Positions 51,529 to 60,812 of a stretch of DNA of 64,000 nt are shown one piece after another. Position numbers and translations under genes: made by a program. The notes under the pieces were generated by a model. That model ran no database searches. It was not told where the DNA came from and saw only the letters and a list, made by a program, of their open reading frames with translations. The stretch is from CBDAQA01 sp965247815. Its GTDB lineage: Bacteria; Planctomycetota; Phycisphaerae; Tepidisphaerales; Tepidisphaeraceae. The stretch lies in the NCBI GenBank assembly GCA_965247815.1, contig CBDFHW010000012.1, forward strand, positions 310,001 to 374,000. The letters are read 5' to 3'. Every line of letters starts with the position of its first letter. Within the stretch, counting starts at the first letter, position 1.

Positions 51529-52068
51529 ATGCCCACTCCTACCTCCGGTATTCTCGTTCCTGGTATTTCCCGTCGCACGTCCTGGCAAGTGCTTTGGAAG
51601 GCGACAAGCCCTGTCGATCTCGGGCTGCTCGACGACGTCGACACGACCGGCATCAAATTCGTTCAAGACGGGATCATGACCGGCACGACCGGCAAGAAGA
51701 ACAAACTCGGCGATCGGCTGGTCGGCGTCGAGGCTACTATCAAAATTCAGATGCGACAGCTGAACGCGACGCAGTACGCGGCTCTTTGCCCGTGGTCGAC
51801 GGTCGCGCCCTTTTCCCTTTTCCCGCCGCTGAATGCGGACATGTACCAGTACTCGGATCTGCTGGTGCTGCACCCAGTCGACATGCTCGCAGTGACCACC
51901 GAGGACATTATCTTCCCTCATGCCGTGCCAATGCAGCCGCCTTCGACGCTCAAGCGCGGCGGTGACAAAGATGACGTCTGGGACATCGTCTTTCAGTGCT
52001 ACCCCGACCGCACCGTCATGTCGACGACGCCGCTGGTGATCACGCCCGGCACGCTCAAAGGCACGTAA
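51529..52068 (+). CDS. Major tail tube protein
   Basis: 179 residues. It begins TSGILVPGISRRTSWQVLWK and has a beta-rich body (GDRLVGVEATIKIQMRQLN, then DDVWDIVFQCYPDRTVM), the pattern of siphovirus-type tail tube proteins. It lies just upstream of the tail assembly chaperone gene, as expected. No tail sheath gene is present anywhere in the prophage. Confidence 0.7.
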   Translation: MPTPTSGILVPGISRRTSWQVLWKATSPVDLGLLDDVDTTGIKFVQDGIMTGTTGKKNKLGDRLVGVEATIKIQMRQLNATQYAALCPWSTVAPFSLFPPLNADMYQYSDLLVLHPVDMLAVTTEDIIFPHAVPMQPPSTLKRGGDKDDVWDIVFQCYPDRTVMSTTPLVITPGTLKGT

Positions 52069-52113
52069 GCGGCGGCCGAGCTTCTGATTTAAATTCGAAC
52101 GCGATCAACCACT

Positions 52114-52458
52114 ATGAAACTCAACATCGATCAAATCTTAGAGCACGTGCTGCCGTGGGACTTCGTCGTCACGATCGGCGGCGTCGACTACCCGACGCGG
52201 CGGCCGTCGATCGTCGAGCTGGCGGCGATGCAGGGCATCGGCGGCAAGGAGATCGGCGGGATCGTCGACCTGGTCAACAGCCTCTTCGTCACCAAGCCCG
52301 AGATTTACTGGGACGTCGCAACGCTGCGGGCGTTTCTGGGCGGATACCTCGCTTACTTCCAGAGGCACACTGACCAAAAAAAAGACCAGGGACCGACCGC
52401 CGAGCAGATGGCGACCACGGCGGTCGCGACGGCGTGGACCGATTCTGCTGGAAGCTGA
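52114..52458 (+). CDS. Tail assembly chaperone, frame-0 product
   Basis: 114 residues; MKLNIDQILEHVLPWDFVVTIGGVDYPTRRPSIVEL begins a chaperone-like protein immediately before the tape measure gene. The frame ends at 52456-52458 after WTDSAGS. It contains an A-run (52376-52383) at which the reading frame could slip by -1 to join the next frame, giving a longer chaperone product as in lambda G/GT. The family is not recognised by motif, so assignment rests on position and frame arrangement. Confidence 0.7.
   Translation: MKLNIDQILEHVLPWDFVVTIGGVDYPTRRPSIVELAAMQGIGGKEIGGIVDLVNSLFVTKPEIYWDVATLRAFLGGYLAYFQRHTDQKKDQGPTAEQMATTAVATAWTDSAGS
52375..52384 (+). promoter_or_regulatory. Putative -1 ribosomal frameshift site (A8 slippery run)
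   Basis: CAAAAAAAAG: frame-0 codons are CAA AAA AAA GAC, with a heptamer A AAA AAA as -1 slippery sequence. A -1 shift here enters an open frame of 342 nt (through 52724) encoding a credible protein. This matches the tail assembly chaperone frameshift conserved in many tailed phages. Confidence 0.72.
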
Positions 52459-52724
52459 TCGCGGCCGTGCTGTGGGCCGGCATGGCCCCGGACTGGGCAA
52501 CGGCCGCCGCGATGCCGGCGGACGTCGCCCTGATCGTGCTGGCCGCCCGGCGGGAGCTGGACGAGCCGGTCGAGAAGACGAAGGAACGGGACGATTCGCC
52601 ACGATGGGAATCGCGTCCGGACGGAAGCCGGGCAATGAGCTTCGGCACCCTGGAAGGCATGCGGGAAGCGATCAAAGCGACCGGCGGCCAGGGCTTTGGT
52701 GGTTCAATTAAGGTCGGCAGATAA
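52383..52724 (+). CDS. Tail assembly chaperone, -1 frame extension
   Basis: In the -1 frame, the sequence after the slippery run is open without a stop for 113 codons. It includes a credible segment, KLIAAVLWAGMAPDWATAAA and DVALIVLAARRELDEPVEK, and then a Gly-rich end (GGQGFGGSIKVGR). It is expressed either by -1 frameshifting from the frame-0 chaperone or from a GTG at 52434. The last base of its stop overlaps the tape measure start (TAATG). It is the GT-like part of the chaperone by arrangement. Confidence 0.68.
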   Translation, partial: RPGTDRRADGDHGGRDGVDRFCWKLIAAVLWAGMAPDWATAAAMPADVALIVLAARRELDEPVEKTKERDDSPRWESRPDGSRAMSFGTLEGMREAIKATGGQGFGGSIKVGR

Positions 52725-55700
52725 TGGGATTCGACGCGGGCACCATCAAAGGCAGGCTGGATCTCGACACGACCAGCTTCACGCACGGATTTTCCGAAGC
52801 GCACACCCACGCCGAGACCGAGGGCGGCCGCATCCGCGAAGTGCTCGAATCGTTGACCGAAGTTTTCAACGAAGCGATGGGGCCGGCCGTCGAACATTTC
52901 GGCCAGACGCTGCGGTCGGTGTTCGCCGGGTTCAGCGAGGGGCCGGTCATCGGCGTGATGGGTGCGATCGCGACCGCCGCCGGCGCGGTCCGTGAAGCGG
53001 TCGAGGGCGCGGGCGGCCGCTTTCACCAGATGGGCCTCGAAGCCGAGAAGGCCGGCGTGTCGGCCGAGTTCCTGAGCAAGCTGGTCGGCGTCGCCGGTAC
53101 GGTCGGCCTGGGCATCGAGCAGGTCGGCACCAGCTTCAAGATCCTCGAACAGCGGGTCATCGAAGCGAGCGAGGGGAACAAGCAAGCCGAGGACGGCTTC
53201 CGCCGCCTGGGCATCAGCACGCAGCAGGCCGGCGAACTTGCCAAGGAACCAGAGCGACTATACGAAACGGTCACCGCCGCCCTGGGTCGCATGACCAGTG
53301 CGAGCGAACGGCAGCGGGCGGCCGGCGAATTGATGGGCCGCCAGGGCGCGAACCTGATCCCGCTGTTTGCAATGAGCCGGGAGGAATTCGACAAGACCGG
53401 TGAAACAATCGAACGACTCAGCGGCGGCGTCAGTGAATCAGACGTCCGCATGGGCGAGTCGATGGGCAGGCTCGAAGCGTATTTTAAAGCGGCGTTGGAA
53501 GGCATTGAAAAGGTCGTTTCAAAGCCGATTTTAAAGTACCTCGAAGAGCACGCGGACGAGATCGCCGAGCGGCTTAAGCAGATCGTCGGCTACATCGTGG
53601 AGGGCATCGAGACCGCCTGGAAAATCCTATCGACGGTAATTGACGAGGTCCGTGGGCACCTGTACCTGCTGTCCCCGGCATTGGACGTATTGAGCGGCAA
53701 ATTCGGCGAGCTGGGACCAGCGGCCGCGGGGCTGGTGCAAAGCCTAATGCCGCTGGCCGAGGCAATGCTCCATGTGGCATCGACGGTGAACAATGCTTTG
53801 CTGGTCGTGTTCGACCGGCTTGCCGGAGTCGTTGGGCCGATGGTTACCCGGGCGATCATTCTGATCACCGATGCTTTGACGTCGCTGTTCACGCAACTCG
53901 GCACGCACACGGCGGCCGTAAGCGAATTCGCAAATGCCTACACGGTCGTTGCACAGGTCGTAACCGACCTCGTGATCGTTGCGATCGCGGCGACCGAGGC
54001 GGTCGTGACGCGTCTGTCGTCCGCATTCCACGAAATGGCCGAGATCGCCGCGGCACTTCTAACAAAGGCATTTAATGAACTGGCCAACAGCCCGCTCGCG
54101 CCGGCCCTAGAAGCCATCGTGACGGTGTTTCATAAGATTGGCGAGTCCATCGACTGGGTGATCGACAAGGTCTCGCATCTGATTGAATCGCTCCACAAGT
54201 TGGCAACCACGCCGCATTTGTTCGGCACCGATGTCAACACGCCGGCAACCGAAACCCCGGCGGAAAAGTCACCAGAAAGAGCCACCGAAAAGAAAGAGCC
54301 GACGGCTGAGGCAGAGAAGTCCGAAAATCCGTCGACGACTGAAGAGATCGCAAAGAAACTCGGTGTCGATCCGAAAAGCATTTCCGTGATCCCGGCTCCT
54401 GAAGCTGAGCCGGCCGCCGAGCCCAAGGCTGATGCGACCGCCGAGCCGAAACCGAAACAGGCCGCCACGAGGCCGGCCGTGAAGACCGTCGAACAGCCGG
54501 CCACGCCAGCCGCCGGGGAACCTGTGATTGCGGCCGAGCCGACGAAGCCGGCTTCACCACCCGCTTCAAAAGCCAACGTCGCCAAGGGCGGGTACAATCA
54601 GGTGCGGACCGAGCTGACCGACGCCACCAAGGGCGAGGACGGCCTGTACCACGTCAAGAGCTCGTCCGCCGGCGGCATCGGCGGCGCGCTGACCCAGGAA
54701 CAATACGACTCGCTGCGGGAGCGGGAAAAGGCCCGCCAGGGCACGGGAACGGCCGCCGGCAACAGCTACGTCGAGCCGCCAAAACCGGCCAAGCGTGACG
54801 TGGCCAAAGACGTTGCCGCCGCGGGCGCGGACTTCGTCGGCCCCGACAGTATCGAGCAATGGAAAAAGTATCACCCGGAAGAACCGGACTCGATTCAAAA
54901 ACAGCAGCTTTCGGCTCAATGGCGGGGACCGACGCAGTTCAATCATCCGGACCAAGAGCAGATGAACGACGCGATCGCGGCCGGCGTGCCGAATCCGTCA
55001 CTCGATGCCGGGAAGCGGGTCACCGAGCAGGCCAGCCGCGAAGTCGACGCGATGCTCTTCAAGCCCCCGGCTGAAGCACCGCCGCCCGTCACGCCGGCGA
55101 TCGCCAAGACCGAACAGCCCGCCCTCCCCCAGGTAGAGACTAAGGCCCCCCCGGTCGCCCCGCAGGCCGTGGTGAGCACGACCCCGCCGCAAGCCCGGCC
55201 GAAGACGTCCGAGCCGTTGGCGGCTGTCCAGGCGGCACCGCAGGCGGCTCCCGTGGTACAGCAGCAGCTCAAGCCGGAAGTGACGATCGCCCCACCGGCG
55301 ACCGCCGCAGCCCAGCAAGTCCCGCCGACCCCGGCCGCCGCACCAGTGGCCGCCGGCGCTGCACCGGCCCAGGCGGACCGGAGAATGACCGAGCTGTCGG
55401 CCGCGATCGACAAGCTGCTGGCCCCGATCGGCTTAATGGAAAAGAGCTTTTCGACCGTCACGATCGCCGCCGACGCCCTCAAGAGCGGATTCGAATCGCT
55501 GCACAACAACGTCAACACGCTGGTCAGTCGGATGACCGAATCGGCCCGCCAGCCCGCCCAGCAGACGGCCGCCGCGGCCGCGGTCACGAACAACTTCACC
55601 GTCAACACGCAGTTCGACCCGCGGGAGTCGGTCAACCAGTTCGCCGCCAAGGTCCTCCCGGCGATACGCGACCTCAAACGCCGCCAGGACGACCAGCTCG

Positions 55701-55756
55701 CCAACGCGATGGCAACCCAGCTGGTCGCGATGTCGGTCGGCGGGGGTGACGAATGA
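52724..55756 (+). CDS. Tail tape measure protein
   Basis: 1010 residues, the largest phage gene. Helical N-terminal and central parts (e.g. GFDAGTIKGRLDLDTTSFTHG, and EVLESLTEVFNEAM) alternate with hydrophobic segments (VIGVMGAIATAAGAVREAV and TAVSEFA-like). Residues about 500-640 and 765-880 are Pro/Ala/Glu/Lys-rich low-complexity linkers. The position after the chaperone gene is diagnostic. Tape measure length usually sets tail length in siphophages. Confidence 0.88.
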   Translation: MGFDAGTIKGRLDLDTTSFTHGFSEAHTHAETEGGRIREVLESLTEVFNEAMGPAVEHFGQTLRSVFAGFSEGPVIGVMGAIATAAGAVREAVEGAGGRFHQMGLEAEKAGVSAEFLSKLVGVAGTVGLGIEQVGTSFKILEQRVIEASEGNKQAEDGFRRLGISTQQAGELAKEPERLYETVTAALGRMTSASERQRAAGELMGRQGANLIPLFAMSREEFDKTGETIERLSGGVSESDVRMGESMGRLEAYFKAALEGIEKVVSKPILKYLEEHADEIAERLKQIVGYIVEGIETAWKILSTVIDEVRGHLYLLSPALDVLSGKFGELGPAAAGLVQSLMPLAEAMLHVASTVNNALLVVFDRLAGVVGPMVTRAIILITDALTSLFTQLGTHTAAVSEFANAYTVVAQVVTDLVIVAIAATEAVVTRLSSAFHEMAEIAAALLTKAFNELANSPLAPALEAIVTVFHKIGESIDWVIDKVSHLIESLHKLATTPHLFGTDVNTPATETPAEKSPERATEKKEPTAEAEKSENPSTTEEIAKKLGVDPKSISVIPAPEAEPAAEPKADATAEPKPKQAATRPAVKTVEQPATPAAGEPVIAAEPTKPASPPASKANVAKGGYNQVRTELTDATKGEDGLYHVKSSSAGGIGGALTQEQYDSLREREKARQGTGTAAGNSYVEPPKPAKRDVAKDVAAAGADFVGPDSIEQWKKYHPEEPDSIQKQQLSAQWRGPTQFNHPDQEQMNDAIAAGVPNPSLDAGKRVTEQASREVDAMLFKPPAEAPPPVTPAIAKTEQPALPQVETKAPPVAPQAVVSTTPPQARPKTSEPLAAVQAAPQAAPVVQQQLKPEVTIAPPATAAAQQVPPTPAAAPVAAGAAPAQADRRMTELSAAIDKLLAPIGLMEKSFSTVTIAADALKSGFESLHNNVNTLVSRMTESARQPAQQTAAAAAVTNNFTVNTQFDPRESVNQFAAKVLPAIRDLKRRQDDQLANAMATQLVAMSVGGGDE

Positions 55757-57027
55757 GTTATCACGGCACCATCGACCTGTCGGCCCTGATGAGCTGCACG
55801 TTGCCGCTGCAGGTGGACGGCATCCAGTGGAGCGAGGACGCGCAGGTCGTCCAGGACGTCGGCCGGACCGCGACGACGATCAAGGCCGAGGGGCACGGGT
55901 TCATCGCCTCGACCAGCGCGGCGGCGTTGGCGGCCGACATCGCGACGCTCGAATCTACCAGCCGGGTCAGCGGCCAGGACTTCAACCTGGTCGGCACCGG
56001 CGGTACCACGCTGCACAGCGTCCTGGCCACCGACTGCTACGAGGGCGGCCCGCACATCAGCTTCACGGTGCTCGACGGCGACGGCGGGTTTTATCGCCAA
56101 GTTAAATTTACCGTCACCGCCAAGTGCCACTACGCCCAGATGCTGCACAACTGGCGGCTGCGCATCGCGACCGGACTGGACGGCCTGGTCGTGGTCAGCC
56201 AGCAGGGTTCGCTGCAGCCGGCCGCATCGTCGACGCTGTTCGCGACCACCGTGCTGCCGGCATTTAAAGCGGCCTACCCGCCCGACCAGTACCTGATCAC
56301 CTACGAGGTCGACTACGCCAACGGTCACCAGATCAGCGAGGCCGGCGCGGAGACCGACATCAGCGACGAGACGACCCGGTACCGGATCAGCGGCGTGCAG
56401 CTGGCCGGCAGCCTTCCGGCCGGCGGTAACGTCGTGGTGGTCGACGGCGAGGTCACCCGCCGCCTCGAAACCGACGAGCAGCAGCGGCAGACCATCGTGA
56501 CCGATTACGAAGTGCAGCTGCAGCCGAACACCGGCGACTACATGACGCTGGTCGCCGCGATGCGGCCGGCCCAGGGCGGCCTGGGCGAGACGCAGCTGAT
56601 CAGCGAGTCGGTGAGTTTCAGCAGGGTCAAGGCGTGGCGGCTGAAAGCCAGCTTCACCCAGCTCGGCAGCGCCGACAACAACGGCCTGCTCAATTACACC
56701 CAGACGATCGATTATGTCCCCAACGAGCAGAGCTACGAGACCTACACCTATCCCGGCATCCAGCCGATCGCCGTCGCACGGCCGACCACGTTCACGCGGG
56801 TGAGTCAGAGCGGAAGCCTGACGGCCCTGGGCGAGTTCCTGCCCGCCCCGTCGCCGGTGCTGGAAACCTACGAGAACCCGCCGCACTACCGGTACACCGA
56901 CATCAGCAAGACCGAAAAGCGGACGGACTGGGAATACCAGCTGCTGGACGTGACCAACTTCGCCGACATTCAGTCTTTCCTCAGCCTGATCCGCCGGCCG
57001 TCGACCGTCGGCGTGGGGGTGATCTGA
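55753..57027 (+). CDS. Phage distal tail protein
   Basis: 424 residues starting at ATG 55753, 4 nt overlap with the tape measure stop. The N-terminus is (SYHGTIDLSALMSCTLPLQVDGIQWSEDAQ); the body is beta-rich with HYAQMLHNWRLRIATGL and YRYTDISKTEKRTDWEYQLLD. The order tape measure, this protein, then a large hub-like protein matches distal tail/tail-tip genes. No specific family is recognised. Confidence 0.6.
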   Translation: MSYHGTIDLSALMSCTLPLQVDGIQWSEDAQVVQDVGRTATTIKAEGHGFIASTSAAALAADIATLESTSRVSGQDFNLVGTGGTTLHSVLATDCYEGGPHISFTVLDGDGGFYRQVKFTVTAKCHYAQMLHNWRLRIATGLDGLVVVSQQGSLQPAASSTLFATTVLPAFKAAYPPDQYLITYEVDYANGHQISEAGAETDISDETTRYRISGVQLAGSLPAGGNVVVVDGEVTRRLETDEQQRQTIVTDYEVQLQPNTGDYMTLVAAMRPAQGGLGETQLISESVSFSRVKAWRLKASFTQLGSADNNGLLNYTQTIDYVPNEQSYETYTYPGIQPIAVARPTTFTRVSQSGSLTALGEFLPAPSPVLETYENPPHYRYTDISKTEKRTDWEYQLLDVTNFADIQSFLSLIRRPSTVGVGVI

Positions 57028-59180
57028 TGGGCGGCATCAACAACACCAAGTTCAACATCGTCAAATTCGCCGGCGCGGCGATCGAGCTCGAATCGCCCTG
57101 GAAGATGAGCACGGGGCTCAAGCCCGACACCAACTGCGCCAGCTGCACCTATCGCGAATACGCCAACCTTCCGGCGGTCGGCACGCACGACAAGCTCGAG
57201 TTCTTTTTCTCGGCCGACAACTCGGCCGACCTGACGATCCGCAACGTGATCCTGCAGGACGTCGAGCCCGCCCTGTACGGCTCGGACGCTGCGCAGCTGG
57301 GCGCGTGGAAGGTGATCAAATACCGGCTGGTCTTCACCGACAGCCGGGCGGCGTTTGTAGACCCCCGCGGCGGCCGCCTGATCGGCGGCGTGATCAACCC
57401 GTCGACCGAGACGCCGTCAGATCCGGACCGCACGCACGTCCCGGCCGTTCAGAAGATGGACGACCTGATCACGGCCTGCATCCGCGGGATGGGCATCACC
57501 TGCAGTGCCCCGAGCACCAGCGTGGAGGCCCCGAAGGACCTGAAGTGGTTCGGCACCCACGCCGCGACCGAGCTGGAAAAGCTGCTCGGCATGTCGGACA
57601 TGGTTTTCGCCCTGCAGCCGGACGGCACGTACGGAATTTTCAACCGCAACGACGGCAACGACCCGACGATCCCGTCCGGCCGGCAGCTGCCGACGCTCAC
57701 CACCGACGGCGCGGACGCCCGGGCAACGACGGTGGTCTTCGCGTCCTACCCGACACAGATCACCAACACGCTGACCCAGGACGACCTGGACGACGGCGAT
57801 TTAAAGCACGTTTATCGCAATGAGAAAGGGGCCTGGCAGGGCATCGACGACTGCGGCGTGTTCGGCGACTCGGCGATCGATGAAATGAACGGGCATTTTT
57901 CGCACACGCCCGACCCGCAGGACCAGAGCGGTTGCTACCGGTACGTGAGGCTGAACCCCGACCGGTTCGACCCGGTCAACTCGCCGATTCTCCGCAAGAC
58001 CTACCACGAGGCCGGCGACACCGACAGCGACAACCCCAACGGCCTGCCCGCGCAGATCGACATCGTCGTTAAGGCGATGATCGCCGTGCAGGACCCGGCG
58101 AATAAGCAGTGGAAGATGCCCGACGAGAAGGTGCAGATTGCCGTCGACCGCGTCCACGACGGCAACGTGTTCGGTTTCAGCTCCCGCCTGGTGAAGCTCA
58201 AGACCGGCGTCACTGCGACCACCGACCTGGAAGGCAACTGTGAAGCGATCGACCTCGACACCGACATCAAGATCCGCTTCAGCGTCGGCGCCGCGCCGTG
58301 GGACGATTCGCAGCAGGAGTTCATTCCCGATTACTTTTACGTCGGCTTCACCGGCGACCCGGCCAGCCCTGGCAAGATCGGCAGCGACGACTGCAAGGCG
58401 AAGCTGACCGACCCGCAGACGATCGTGGTACCGGTGCACGAGCTGGTGGCCATGCGGACCGGCATGACCGGCGACCCGGTCAACCTCTCCAAGCTGCAGG
58501 ACCAGATGCAGGCGTTCGCCGGCCGGTACCTGAAAGACACGGCCAAGCCGCCGCGGCTGCTCGCCGGCGCGGGGTTCATCCCATTCACGTTCAACGGCCG
58601 CATCGCCGAGGTCGAGATCGATCAGTCGTCGATCGCGACGCGGTTCAAGGTCGACGCCTGGTTCCGGCCGGCCGGCAGCTATCTCGCCCAGGCGTTCTCC
58701 AACCTGCGGAAGCCCAAGGAGAGCCACCCGCACGAAGCCAAGTCGGCCGGCACGCGGGCCGCCCAGGGCGCGGCGGCGTCGGCAGCGCCGGTACAGCCGA
58801 TGACGCCGTACTTCCCGCCGCCGGCCGCGTCGAGTGATTTCATACCAGTGCTGCTGGTGCAGACCGGCGGTGCCCAGTCGTCGACGGTTGGCGGAAGCGA
58901 TTTTCCGCCTTCCTGGCGGTACACGGTCAAGTCGCTGGACGGGACTGTGCTGGCCCTAGATGTGCCGTTGTACACGCTCCGAATCGGGCCGTTATCGACG
59001 TTCCCGGCCGGGACTGGCATCGCCTGCTACGCACCGCAACTGACCGTGGTCAGCAACGGCACCACGCCCGACGGAACGGGACCGACGCCGATCCGACTCT
59101 GGCACGCGGACGAAATGCTGATGACCGACGAATCGTGTGTTCCGTTTACCGACGACGGTTCGTCGTCGAGCGGGGGTTAA
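57027..59180 (+). CDS. Tail hub/baseplate-like protein
   Basis: 717 residues from ATG 57027, overlapping the preceding stop (TGATG). The first part has a conserved Cys pair (NCASCTYREYANLP), followed by beta-rich segments such as HDKLEFFFSADNSADLTIRN, PAVQKMDDLITACIRGMG and VHELVAMRTGMTGD. The C-terminal part is Pro/Ala/Ser-rich then beta-rich and ends in a Ser/Gly tail. The position suggests a tail-tip hub or receptor-interacting protein. No firm homology is claimed. Confidence 0.6.
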   Translation: MGGINNTKFNIVKFAGAAIELESPWKMSTGLKPDTNCASCTYREYANLPAVGTHDKLEFFFSADNSADLTIRNVILQDVEPALYGSDAAQLGAWKVIKYRLVFTDSRAAFVDPRGGRLIGGVINPSTETPSDPDRTHVPAVQKMDDLITACIRGMGITCSAPSTSVEAPKDLKWFGTHAATELEKLLGMSDMVFALQPDGTYGIFNRNDGNDPTIPSGRQLPTLTTDGADARATTVVFASYPTQITNTLTQDDLDDGDLKHVYRNEKGAWQGIDDCGVFGDSAIDEMNGHFSHTPDPQDQSGCYRYVRLNPDRFDPVNSPILRKTYHEAGDTDSDNPNGLPAQIDIVVKAMIAVQDPANKQWKMPDEKVQIAVDRVHDGNVFGFSSRLVKLKTGVTATTDLEGNCEAIDLDTDIKIRFSVGAAPWDDSQQEFIPDYFYVGFTGDPASPGKIGSDDCKAKLTDPQTIVVPVHELVAMRTGMTGDPVNLSKLQDQMQAFAGRYLKDTAKPPRLLAGAGFIPFTFNGRIAEVEIDQSSIATRFKVDAWFRPAGSYLAQAFSNLRKPKESHPHEAKSAGTRAAQGAAASAAPVQPMTPYFPPPAASSDFIPVLLVQTGGAQSSTVGGSDFPPSWRYTVKSLDGTVLALDVPLYTLRIGPLSTFPAGTGIACYAPQLTVVSNGTTPDGTGPTPIRLWHADEMLMTDESCVPFTDDGSSSSGG

Positions 59181-59183
59181 CAA

Positions 59184-60812
59184 ATGGCCAGGCTCCAAGT
59201 TAAAAATCGAAAGGTTCGGATCAGGCCGAATCTGAGGAGTGACCATGTTTCCAACGACGATCCCGAGTCACTCAATTTAAAGAATCCCCGCATCGTCTAC
59301 TCCGGCGTGACTCGCTGCTCGTCGAAAGGCATCTGCCCGATCAAGTGTCTTAAAGTCAGCTATGACGTGACGATCAAAATGGCGGGCTATTGCCGTACCG
59401 GGCCGCCCGGCAGCCCGTTCATCGGCTTTTACAGTACGTTGCACGAGTCGGGCTCGTTTGTCAGCGCGGGAATTGCTCTTACACAAACCGAGGTCGTATC
59501 GCGGTGTCGGACTTATCACTGGAGCGGCGGTTGCGACCCCGACGTGTATCCGACATCGGGGGAAGGTTGCCTTGTTCTGTTTCTAAATATCACCGTCTGG
59601 TCCCCAAACGACACAGCAACCGGCAAATATCAATATCGCATCGCGCCGTTGTTCAGCTCGATCTTCGACGGTATTTTTCGATCTTTTAACAACATCGTGT
59701 ATCCAGCCGCTACCGTCGTACCGCAGTCCAAAGTCTTCGACGATCCGACTGAAAAAATCACTTTTAACTTTGTCAGTCCAAAGCCCGAGTTCGCGACGAC
59801 GGAGTACTACGACCAGATGGAGGGGACGATCACGATCCAGGGCTCGCTCGATCCCTGTTGTAACGGGTACTCCCATGTCACGACCGAGTGCGCTTCCGGC
59901 GGTATCCACTGCGGGACTCCGTCGTCGTCGTCCTCGTCCGATGCCGGCAACCCTTGCCGGCCGTCGTGCGTCAAGCTCGGCAGCGCCGGAACGTACGTCG
60001 CGGAATTCACCGGCACGCTGCTCGTCCTGTGCAACGACACGATCAACCGGTTCTTCGACAACAGCGGTTTTTTCACGCTCAGCTGGAACGGCACCGACAT
60101 CCGCATCGACGGCACGAATTCAGGCGGCGTGCCGCTCCCGGTCACGGCCGGCACGTCGTACGCCTACACCGCAACCGGCAGCATCCCCAACGGCGCGGGC
60201 TACACCTTCCACCCCAACGGTGACGGCGCGAGTAACTCGGTCGCCTGGGACACCGTCTGCGTGACCGCGCCGTACGGCGCTCTAATCGGCGTGTTCACCT
60301 GTGCGGTGATCGGCAGCAGTTCCGGCGGCGGCGACACGCCCCCAGGCCCGTGCGACGTGCCCGGCGACTACGATTGTTCCGAGATTACTGCAGTCTCGCT
60401 CTCTGCAAACGTGTTTTCCGCGACGTGCGACAGCGACGGACACATCGTCGAAACCGATCATGGTCCGGTCTCCCTCACACTGACCGGCGGCGGCGGGACC
60501 GGGGCCGCCGGGGGCTGTAACTTCCTGGAAGCCGACGGCGTTGCCCTGCCCGGCCTGGACGGCTCGCACTCTGTCAGCTTGACCCTGCGCACCTGTGACG
60601 GCGCGGGCTCGATCTATGAATGGCTTTTAGCCATCGATCTGGGCGCGTCGCAGAATCCCGCCAACGTCAAAACGTCCGGCGACATCATTGGCACCGGGTA
60701 CAGCGGCCCGGTGTTCCAAGATCCCGCCAACACGTTCATCTGGAATCAACCGATGGCCTGCCCGCTGGCCGGCGGGACCGTCTATTACTTCCGAAACGTG
60801 GTGGTCTCGTGA
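59184..60812 (+). CDS. Tail-tip protein with LecA-like lectin module
   Basis: 542 residues, Cys- and Ser-rich in the N-terminal half. At about 268-375 it has a LecA/PA-IL-like pattern: GTYVAEFTGTLLVLCNDTIN, RFFDNSGFFTLSW, then AGTSYAYTATGSIPNGAGY and APYGALIGVF. LecA has a calcium/sugar loop NDVPGTYGNNSG; the segment NDTINRFFDNSG aligns with conserved D, D/N, N. The strands appear in a circularly permuted order. A receptor-binding tail protein is the likely role. The assignment is a visual inference. Confidence 0.55.
   Translation: MARLQVKNRKVRIRPNLRSDHVSNDDPESLNLKNPRIVYSGVTRCSSKGICPIKCLKVSYDVTIKMAGYCRTGPPGSPFIGFYSTLHESGSFVSAGIALTQTEVVSRCRTYHWSGGCDPDVYPTSGEGCLVLFLNITVWSPNDTATGKYQYRIAPLFSSIFDGIFRSFNNIVYPAATVVPQSKVFDDPTEKITFNFVSPKPEFATTEYYDQMEGTITIQGSLDPCCNGYSHVTTECASGGIHCGTPSSSSSSDAGNPCRPSCVKLGSAGTYVAEFTGTLLVLCNDTINRFFDNSGFFTLSWNGTDIRIDGTNSGGVPLPVTAGTSYAYTATGSIPNGAGYTFHPNGDGASNSVAWDTVCVTAPYGALIGVFTCAVIGSSSGGGDTPPGPCDVPGDYDCSEITAVSLSANVFSATCDSDGHIVETDHGPVSLTLTGGGGTGAAGGCNFLEADGVALPGLDGSHSVSLTLRTCDGAGSIYEWLLAIDLGASQNPANVKTSGDIIGTGYSGPVFQDPANTFIWNQPMACPLAGGTVYYFRNVVVS

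Noticed and set aside
54943..56886. 647-codon leftward frame over the tape measure and distal tail genes
   Set aside because: Antisense to two well-supported phage genes; no domain.
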